This document shows, piece after piece, positions 55,348 through 64,000 of a stretch of 64,000 nt of DNA. How positions within the stretch are numbered: the first letter of the stretch is position 1; each line of letters begins with the position of its first letter. A program made the translations under genes and the position numbers. The DNA is taken from contig JALQBC010000050.1 of NCBI GenBank assembly GCA_023375675.1, forward strand, positions 124,001 to 188,000, read 5' to 3'. This stretch comes from Cytospora piceicola. Its lineage: Eukaryota > Ascomycota > Sordariomycetes > Diaporthales > Cytosporaceae. The notes under the pieces are model-generated. The model saw nothing but the letters and a program-made list of their open reading frames with translations. It made no database searches and had not been told where the DNA came from.

Positions 55348-58300
55348 CTACCAGATTCTTTTAGCAACCATCTCGTACCTCATCACCCCACCCAGATCCT
55401 TCTCTCCCTTCCCGTCTCCACCACCTTCTGCGGCCTTCCGCTCCCTATCCCTCGCCTTCTTCAGCCCTTCCGGATCATCTGCAAATATCCACCTCCTCCT
55501 GTCGTCTCCTACCTCCACTGCACCGAAGCCACCCACCCTCTTGGACCCCTTAGTATCGAAAGTCTCCCTCTCCATCTTGGCAGTGGCGACAGCATGTTCC
55601 TTCAGTTTCATCCTCGCGTATCTGTCGCGGCTGTATCTAAGTAATAACATACCCAGGAGCAATTTGAGGATCAGCAGCACGAGGAAGGCAATGAAGAACA
55701 CGAGAAGCATGGTCACCAGAGCGATGGCGTCGTCGGTTGACCAGGATAAGAAGGAATACTTGCTGGCGTTTCTCGTCGTTGCGTTGGTGAAGTCGCCGTC
55801 GAGACCGTAAATAGAGCGTCCAATCGCATTACGGATGATATTATCCAGCCTATCCAAGGCGGCGGTCACTGCAGGTGAGGACGCAGTTGATGACTCGACA
55901 GATAGTGATGTATGGGTGGATGGTGGCATGGGAGCTGGGAGGTGTGTCGCGAGAAACATGTGGTAGGTCTGGAAAGAGGCGCGAATGAAGAGGGTGGAGA
56001 GGGGTAGGAGAGGGAGGCCGAGCCGACGTGTGAGAGATGGCGTGACGAAAGCCTGCAAAGCGTTAGAAATGTTGGAGAGGGAGGAAGAGCCAGCTGCAGT
56101 ACTGACGTTGGTGTAGTAATCCTTGCAAAGAATATCAAGGATTCGGCTGTAGAAGGTGGGCTTGATATTGTTGAACTTGTTGATATAAGCGTGCTTGATC
56201 CAATCCACAAGCATCTCGCTGCCTATGACGATGAGGAAGGGCGATAGTACTTCGCCAGACCGGAGCCAAGATGGCAGGATGGTGAAGCTCATAGGAAGGA
56301 TGGAGGGGTTGTGCAGTGGAACTTTGGCAGTAGCCATTCCGTCGTCACCAAGCCCAACGCCGGCGCCGGGAACACTAAGCCCGCCGACTTCGACAACATT
56401 GCGCATGCCTATGATGAGCAAAACGAGCCACAGCTGGAAACGTTCGACAACGTCCGCGCAGGTAAGCTGAAACAAATTCTCCTTTTCAAAGCGCTTAAAA
56501 ACACTGCCTTTAATCTCGACAAACTGATTGGACATCAACAGGGTGAGAAGGGCGTTAGAGTACGAGTTGACGGCCACGTTGAGAGTGATGACTTGGTAGA
56601 AAAGTGTGATGGCGTGGGTGCAATTATAGGCCAGTGACAACAAGAACATGCCGAACGGAAGCATAACTTTGGATCGGCCGGAGCTGTTGCGAGAAAGTGT
56701 CTCGGAGCTGAAGAGGCACTCGAAGATGTCCTGGCCAAGAGCGGACAGTAAACGGTCGCCGACCTGTATCATAGATTAACATGGTGAGGCCCTTATTCAG
56801 TCCCGTGGTAATTTACTTACCTCGACGAGATTGTAAATGACATAAAGCTTAACAGCCGATTGGGCACGGATGAAGTGATACATCCGGCTGGCATCGAGAT
56901 TCATAAGAGCGAGAGAGCTGCATATGATGACCAGCCCCTGGAGGAGATCGGCCTTATGGAAGGAAGTGAGGTTTGATGGCATGGATTTTGTTCTTCTATG
57001 TCGGAAAGGACCACGGTGCGAGCGCATTCGAGGAGGCATGGGAGGCGCGCCGTTTGTGTCAGCTCTCACCCGCACCGAGTCTGCTCGTCGAGTCAACTCA
57101 CCCGAGGAACTTCTGTGGTTGGTAGAGGAAATACTGGCGTGAGCGTCCTTGGGTGGCTCGCTGGTTCTGCTTCGACTTCGAGATCTTCCATCTGTACTGC
57201 GCGAGCTATCATAGCTTGACCCGCGCGACATGTTGCGGCCCCGACGGCATCGTTCCCGCATACGACCCAAACCCTCCCATACAAAACCTATGAGCCATCG
57301 TGCTTCCTTTCCTACGACATATGCCCACCACCTAAACAATATACTGAAGGCGATGCAGAATCTCATAGGTAGTATTGTAAATGTCCACAGCCAAGCGTCC
57401 AGACATGCCAACGCACCAAACATCAATGTCTTCTCGATATATGGAGGTATCAAAAGGAAATTTTTCAGCCGCTCAAACTTGACTGCACTAGACTCATAGG
57501 GCAAATCATTTGCATAAGAGTGGTGTATGTACAGTGGACTAGGCCGTTGGGCGGCAAGCTCGAGCTGCAATAAAGTCGGGGCAGACAGTGGTGGGAGTGG
57601 TACAGATGGAGGCATTGGAGAAGGAGGTCGTGGCTCTCCGAACTCACGAGTATCTCTTGAGTCGGGCCGGCTCTGATGATGGTGGGCATTTGATGGGTTG
57701 GTGGATCCGGGGTTGCTGGCAGCCTCGAGATTCAAAGGTGCTGGCCGTGGCGAAGGCTGGAACGAATTTCCTCGAGAGGCGGACAGAGGGGCTGGAGGTT
57801 GACTGCTGGATTTCCGTTGATTGACAGGTGTATGCAACGTTCCGGACTGTGTCGTTGGTCGGTCGGAATAAAATGTACTGCTCGGAAGTAAACCGCCAAA
57901 AATATGCTGTGACTTGTTCGCTTCAGTCTCATCGCACCCTTGCGGAGGGTTGGCGGCGAGATGAGCAGCCATGGAGGGTCGATGGTTCTCTGCGACTTCA
58001 GCATTCACAGGTTGATCGGGAACAGTTGCGATGGGCAGGGAATCGGGCGAAGCAGTCAGCTCGTGGATTTTAGAGGCAGACAATCGCCTGATACCGCTGT
58101 GGTCGCTCGACTTTGTCCCAGAGCGGCCTCTGGTCTTCTTTGTAGTCGAAGAACTTCTTTTTGGAGTGGTGTGTATATCGCCAGAGTTGGGCAAGGCGTC
58201 GCTGGAGAGCTCGACCGCCGAATGTAGACCAGATGTATCGGCCTCGGAGACGGCAGAAGATTCAACGCCATCGAGGCTTGTGGAGTCGGCGCTCGCATCG

Positions 58301-58650
58301 ATGCGGTTGATGTAATGAGGATATGGTGAATGGCCGCTAGCCTTGAAGGAGGGAAACGGTAGGACGGGGCTCTCGATGTCGGAGAGAGACGGCGCTGGCG
58401 ATGGCCAGGGAGGAGCAACTGACGACTCTGGGGTCTTGTTCTCATCGTTTATCGTACCGGTTTCCGTGGATGTTCCATTTCTATGATGGCTTGCCTCCTC
58501 CTTGGGCGCCGTTGTGGTACCAGTTTCGAAACCATTGGCGCAAATCGTCTCGACACCGCCCTTGTCTGAGGTGTTAGTTTCTCCATGCTGATCCTGCCCG
58601 TTGGCCGGCGCCAGCGCCAGTGCTGGGATTTCCACCTCGGAAGCTGCCAT
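55348..58650 (-). CDS. EMP65: TAPT1/EMP65 family multi-pass membrane protein
   Basis: Three exons: 58650-56821, 56763-56107 and 56052-55348; introns 57 nt and 54 nt, both phase 0; 1063 residues. The start MAASEVEIPALALAP is the first ATG of the frame with good context (CTTGCCATGG). Residues 1-370 are disordered and Ser/Pro-rich. The TAPT1 domain begins FERLKNFLLIPPYIEKTLMF and contains several membrane segments (ALACLDAWLWTFTILPMRFC, LPFGMFLLSLAYNCTHAITL, FLIVIGSEMLVDWIKHAYIN). It carries family signatures VGDRLLSALGQDI and KDYYTNAFVTPSLTRRLGLP. The 54-nt intron is in frame and stop-free; only its removal restores YYTN-AFV. Yeast Emp65 works with Slp1 in ER protein quality control, and animal TAPT1 affects ciliary/ER function. 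A large SR-rich insertion lies at about 475-540. Confidence 0.87.
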
Positions 58651-59099
58651 GGCAAGGTATTTGCGAAAGGCAAAAGTATAAGGGACTAACGCCGGCCCCA
58701 ATCTTTAAGCCCACGCCCCCGCTAAATTAGGTAGCACCGTGCTTGCCGAGCGGAACCTGTGGGTTCCGGCCCACCCACACCGCATATCACGGCCCACGGC
58801 CACGAGGCTAACCTCGCTGCCGTCGCCGTTAAGGGCCAAATATCGTGATTGCCTCAAATCTCGCGGTGGTCTGTGCTGGGCACGCTTTTTACGCGTTGAT
58901 CCACCCTTTTGTTTGTTCACGTGAGGCCAGGGCAGACGAAATCGTAGCCCACAATCGTAACTATCGTAACCCCTCGTCACCGTCTGTACGGCTGTCTGTA
59001 TAGTGTTTTTGTATGCTGTTTTTATGTGCCCTATCGTCTGTCAGTATATCTGTCTGCCCTACGATGCTTCATCCCACTTAACTTAGGTAGTACCTACCA
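58651..59099. other. TAPT1 upstream region
   Basis: Normal-composition DNA with a CTTAGGTAGTACCTACC palindrome-like element near 59082-59098, at the boundary of the degraded element that follows. No gene seen. Confidence 0.45.
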
Positions 59100-62000
59100 T
59101 CTGATACCGACGCTGTGCCTGACTAGCGCTAACGGCACGGCGGCTTCGAGGCCAGGGACGCCGACGTCGTAGAGGTTAATCCGGGCCAGTACCTGCTTTT
59201 ATAGGAGTTTCTCTCTAATATATAGTCGAAACGCGGATCCAGTAACACGGGTAATAGCGCCAGGCCCCTTACGGCTAACTGCCCCTTTATTATTAAATAC
59301 TAGTACTATAAATATTACAGCCAGAAGGCAAGGTCCAGGGGCAAAGGCATCGTCGCTAAGATAGGTAACAGCTGCGCTATATACCCTACGCGAGTAACCG
59401 TGATAAAGACGTTTAAAGTAGTAGATAGAAAGGTAACTAACGACCTGGAATCCGTAAGTATATAGCCCTACCTACGTAAAGCGGATTACTTACTATCCTC
59501 GAGGTTTTTTTCAGGCACTACGGCAGCTACGACGGCGACCACGATCTAGTATACTACGATACGGCACACTACTCAAATAGCATCGCGGCCGCCATTAAGA
59601 AATATCTCGAGCGTAGCTACGGCCTAAAGAAGACCTAGGCCAACAATATATAGAGGAAAGACGCCGAGTTATAGCGGCGGGCAAAATTATGTAAGGTATA
59701 TAACGCGCGGCCCATTAACTCAGCCGTCTTTCGTAACTAAGAGAGATCGATTCGAGTAAAAAGGGCGGCAAAAGAGACGACGATTAGCAATAGCTTCGCG
59801 CGGTAGCGATAGGTAAAACGTCACGCTAGCTAACAGGCATAGTAAGTCAGCCGCTATCAACTCGGGAAGATTAGAACTTACCTTATATAGGCGTAAAGAA
59901 GTCCTCGATTAGTTACGCGAGAAAGAATTGCCCTGCTAGATTATCAACTTAAACAACGGCGAGAGGGGTAAACAACAGCAGATATCTCACGGCATAGTGT
60001 TTTTGCCGCCTAAACCTACTAAAGCAGCCGCAGGTATAACGTTACAAAGGCACGGCCGTCTCGTGCTACTTAATAGCTTACACAAAACTAACCGTTTAGG
60101 CTAGTACCTTTTCACTGTCCAGTCTCGCGATAACTACGGGTCGTAGCGGCAAGGCGCCTTCTTTCTAACGTAAAGCCAGCACGCGTAGTTGATCGAAGAC
60201 TGTTTAGCTGCTGTAAATAACCTCGTGCTAGGCTAGTAGCTAGAATAGGTAATAAACAACGATTCGAATGCTGAACAGAAGGGCTTTCGTGATTTCTCGC
60301 GCTATAATCAGGGCAAACAGGTCATCTCTTTACTCTGTTAAAAGCACTAGACAAGGGTGATCGAAAGGCGCCTACCTAGTAAGGCACTCAGCGCTTCCCG
60401 CAAATGGCTACGCCACGTAGTGTATAACGCGGTCGACGAGGAGGAGTATACGATATTCTGTTAAAAGGCCGTTAACGCTATGCCTACAGTATGCGCTACG
60501 CAGAGAGAGTATTTAAGAAAGAAGCTGTTAAGGGGTGAAAACGCCAGGTAGGCATCGTGGGCGAGGTAAGTTTTAGCCGTACCCTATCAGTTTTATTAGC
60601 TAACATATTGGTTTCGTAGCAGATTTCACGTGCCTGTTCTTCTCTAAATGTCTATAACATCTCCTTTAGAAAGCTTCCACAGCCATTTAAAGAGGGATGG
60701 GTTTAAGGGAATAATAAATAAGTTCACCTTCCTAAAAACCGTCTAACGCGCCTTTAACGTGTATGCGCAGTAACATAAAAAAGCCGAGGGGGTAGCTGCT
60801 AAGGCGCAGGTAGGTAAGCTGCTAAACCTCTATCAGTATTCTGATCACTTTAGCGGCCTACCTAGAACCCTTTAAATGCTTTAAATAAAGCAGATCTATA
60901 AGGCTAAAGAAGACAACCATACTAACGATCCCCTCTATTACGATGCCGACGTATACAGGCTAAAGTGCCTATATCGCTTTTAGCGGCGATAGCGCCTAAT
61001 CTGTGCCTATATATAGAGGAAGCACCTTTTTAAGGGCGAGAAGATCCCCAAGGTAAACTTTAAGCAGGTCTGTATACCTTTTAAGCAGGAAGGCTAGCTC
61101 GTTTACTACCGCACTTTTAACGACCCTCTCGTAGTATATACTTAAAGCAGTACAGAACTCGAATAGCAGAAACGCAGGTACATATAAACCCTACGGTCGC
61201 AATTAATCTAGTAGTGCCTACAGACTAACGATAGCTTCAGGCGATACCTTAACCTCGTACGGAAGACCCAAAACAACCGCGCGATAGCTAAAGAGATCTG
61301 GTTTAAGAGGATTAAACAGCTTAAAGCGGCGTGGTACGCCTTAGCCGAAATATCTGCTAGCCTTAACGATAGGGGCCAATTTTTACTAGAGATCGCAAGC
61401 GGCCTAGACAGCCGCTCTCTCCTTAAGGCTGTAAATATACAGCGGGTAATACGAGATAGGCTAGCAGTAATAAGGCTCACGACTATGCCGCGAGATCTGC
61501 AGTTAAGCACGCCCATTACGTCTACGCAGGTAAGTATAACCTTAAAACTGTTTATATAGCATTCACTAACAATCGGCTTTAACAGGCTATAACCTCGTGT
61601 TCCTCCGTAGGGGACAGGTAACCTAAACCTCTTACGCGATAACCACCCTCTACGACAACCCCCATCGCGATACCCTCACCTACAATGCCCCCGCCTACAC
61701 AACCATATACACCCGCAGGCCCTGTAACGCTACAGCGGCCGGGGCCCTTTATACAAGGCTAGTTCTCGTGTATAGCAACGCCTGCTTTTTCTAAGTAAAG
61801 CACATAGCCTAAACTAGGCGGCGCACTACTACAGTTAAGCTCCCTAGCCCCGTGTAAACGGGCGCGAGATCTAGGCGCAACTATACCTACAGCACTAAAA
61901 AAACCACGGCCGGAGGTCGCGATAGCTTTATTTGCTACGTTACCCTAGCAGGGCGACAGCACTTTACAGCGGCATATACAGGGCGTCCTGGATAACTCAG

Positions 62001-62400
62001 ATAAGTTTGCCAGAAGGTTATTTAGTGTGCCGACGCACCTTTCTGCCTCAGAACAGTCTCACAGCTATCATAGTATCTTTTCGGCCGCGGAAGGCATTAC
62101 AACTGACGGCATAGTAATGCCTTTAGCCGTAGCTCCGCCAGTGCGAACGATTCAAGGGCCAGCACATAGAGTTTCTGTGTAGAACGCACCTACAGCTAAT
62201 GAGACGTCGTACGGCATTTCCAGCGATCTGGAGGACGCGCTAAGGGGGCTGCCACTGCTATAGTAAGTGCCCCAGAGCGCGTGACCGCGCGCCTGACTAA
62301 CAAGGTGACAGATCTCGCGATAGCTACGGCGACGAGGCTGTAGTAGACCAGATGTGGTAGGCTAAATAGTGTGATAGTACTGGGCGAGCAGGCCTGCAGG
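59100..62400 (+). mobile_element. RIP-degraded Mutator-like (MULE) DNA transposon relic
   Basis: Over about 3.3 kb, TA dinucleotides are strikingly common and TG/CA comparatively rare. Protein-like sequence remains on the plus strand but is broken by many TAG/TAA codons where Trp or Gln would fit. In 61041-61529 the frame gives KEIWFKRIKQLKAAWYALAE and LLEIASGLDSRSLLKAV with six such stops. Near 60300-60800 there is LLC-x-KH-x-TRVIERRL, a Trp-Ala-rich step and SPLESFHSHLKRDG, an order that resembles MULE/FAR1-type transposases (metal-site CxxH, then a WA region, then a conserved S-x-E-x-x-H). A GTAAGT...CTAAC...AACAG intron is recognisable at 61530-61585. No terminal inverted repeats or target duplication could be assigned, so ends are approximate. 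It is not functional. Confidence 0.6.
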
Positions 62401-64000
62401 TAAGTTTTAGTGGCACCCCGCTCGTGTAGGACTTGACTAACACACTAGACCCGCTGGCGGGTCTCTTAATCGGGGCACCTGCCAAAAAGGGTATGGTGTT
62501 TGGCCTTTCGCAAATACCCCATGGCAAAGCTCACGCGAGACGTTCAGTTGGTCGGGGCGTCATGTCTGAGGTCGCAATACAGTGGAGCAGGAGAATGGCG
62601 GTCGATGAGGCTGTTGTAGGAGGGAATTTGTAGGCAGGAAGAGTCGAGGGAGACGAGTGAGCTGATGAACAGGGAAGAAGATGAATGAAAGTCTCAAGGA
62701 TTTCCGACTGTGTGGTCGATTAGGTGGTCAGTGAGTTGATACGCCGTGGGGCTGGGATTGTTGAGGCTGTCGTGACCCTTGATGGTTTGTTTGGCAGTTC
62801 ACAAATTGACCGGACTCGATCTACTGTGATAGAACATGACGTCGGCTGGGCACGAAGGCCCCTAATTCCCTACACTACCACAGCAAAGCCATGTGGCCAT
62901 AGCTCCCTTAGTTAGGTAAGTAAAGTACAAAGTACCACCTCCCTCGGTAGGTACCTAGGTACTTGGGTATTTAACCACCCCATTGATCCTCCAGGGCTTG
63001 TTGCCCTTTTCCTAGGCCAACCATTTTGACCATTACGCAGTACCTAGGTATTGCAGACCATTTAGCGCTCTCAATTTCAGGTCAGCGAAAAGAAGAAAAG
63101 AAGAGACGCGGGGGACATCATATGAAAGAGTCGATTCGGGGGCAAGACCAGTTTGGCAGGTGTGTGTTAAGTACGGGCGTACTGTACTCTGGACGACCCA
63201 AGATGACCTATTCCCATCGGTTGTCCTACTGTAGCTTGAGGCGGCACATCGAAGTGGGGGGCTTGCTGATCTGCAGGAGGTGGAAGCCAATGATAAATAC
63301 GTTGTATATACTATTTACTGATGAAACCCAGCACAACCAACACTGATGTCAGTACTGGTATATGCAGCGATTATGCAGAAATCTATAGTACCGTTGGACA
63401 CATGACGTGCTGTTTTGCCGATGTCCTCAAGTGCCGAGCAGGGGACCAAGTGAGTGATCGGCTCACCGCCGGGCCGGAGTCTTCGGTACCGTATCGGCAG
63501 TATTTCAGAAATTTAGAACATCAGAAAATTCACCTATTGGGTTTTCTTATTCCGTCTTCGCTATGATTTCAAAGATTTTAGCGCTTGACTGAGGACCTCT
63601 ACGATCGTAAAACTCTTATGCCCTTAGATGTAGTAGCCCCATTCATACTGTAACATTTGTGATCTGGGCAGTTCAAAGTACTTGACCAGTGTTTTGCCGT
63701 GCCGTGTCGGGCCAACGTTGGAATGTGAATGTGCCAGGTGCGTATACGGCACCAAAGTCGGAGCTCTCGGGATCTACAGGGGCGAGGGCATTCCCCCTAT
63801 ATTTTTAGCAGATGTGTAGATGTGTGTATATATGTACAGCACGACTCCGTACGTCCGTACAAGTTACAAACATGCATGAACACATACATACCCACTTGGG
63901 TGAGTAAGTATAATCGATACGTGTTGGCCGTTACATACGTGTTAGTATACGGATCCCGTATGGATTTAAGTACGGACCTGACGGCCTGCACGGGCACTGG
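62401..64000. other. Right-hand region, no gene seen
   Basis: Composition returns to normal and no frame shows domains or codon bias. CTAGGTAC-type motifs occur at 62949-62963 and 63042-63052. A short CGTACGTCCGTAC-like repeat lies near 63848-63862. It may hold regulatory sequence of genes beyond the edge. Confidence 0.45.
62949..62963. repeat. CTAGGTAC-type palindrome
   Basis: GGTACCTAGGTACTT, matching the palindromic motif found in other intergenic regions of the window; a further TACCTAGGTAT lies at 63042-63052. Confidence 0.75.

Noticed and set aside
55157..55810. 217-codon plus-strand frame opposite the TAPT1-like gene
   Set aside because: An antisense shadow of a well supported coding exon.
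61208..61516. 102-codon minus-strand frame within the degraded element
   Set aside because: It is a shadow opposite the transposase-like plus frame; conserved protein-like sequence is on the plus strand.

Overview
The window is nuclear DNA of a filamentous ascomycete (Pezizomycotina; I would guess a Sordariomycete). The reasons are single-copy fungal genes with short spliceosomal introns (51-260 nt, mostly GTRAGT...CTRAC...YAG), an intron-containing tRNA-His, dispersed CTAGGTAC-type palindromes, and one degraded transposon whose in-frame stops look like repeat-induced point mutation (RIP). All CDS coordinates below are gene spans; the exons I reconstructed by splice-site and frame logic are listed in each entry.

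Layout. 1-2.1 kb: the 5' end of a membrane-anchored fungal protein running off the left edge, then a 53-residue Cys-rich peptide ending in a CaaX box. 2.7-6 kb: CDC4-type F-box/WD40 ubiquitin-ligase adaptor. 8-12.8 kb: a Thr/Val/Pro-rich secreted-type protein, the lysosomal TORC1 anchor LAMTOR1/Meh1 (with a GC-AG intron) and a small Cys-rich conserved fungal protein. 12.8-21.3 kb: about 8.6 kb in which I find no credible gene, only microsatellites and palindromic motifs. 21.3-34.3 kb: dense housekeeping block (F-box protein, ZNF830-like zinc finger, MED7, BYE1, proteasome alpha-3/PRE9, PAP2 lipid phosphatase). 36-37.8 kb: FAD-linked oxidase. 39.5-46.1 kb: dynamin-family GTPase and GMPPA-type nucleotidyltransferase. 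46.9 kb: tRNA-His. 47.4-51.2 kb: trans-aconitate methyltransferase-like enzyme, an orphan DUF6604-like exon, and a WW/FF splicing protein. 52-55 kb: a divergent terpene synthase / short-chain dehydrogenase pair, possibly a minimal specialised-metabolism locus. 55.3-58.7 kb: TAPT1/EMP65 membrane protein. 59.1-62.4 kb: RIP-damaged Mutator-like element. 62.4-64 kb: no gene seen.

Most genes act independently in core processes: transcription (MED7, BYE1), splicing (WW/FF protein, ZNF830-like), proteolysis (CDC4, F-box protein, PRE9), TORC1 signalling (LAMTOR1), sugar-nucleotide and lipid metabolism (GMPPA, PAP2). The most unusual items are the CaaX peptide, a short-chain dehydrogenase that has lost its catalytic Tyr and Lys beside the terpene synthase, three introns that are multiples of three without stops, a 7-nt first coding exon in BYE1, and the RIP-scarred transposon.
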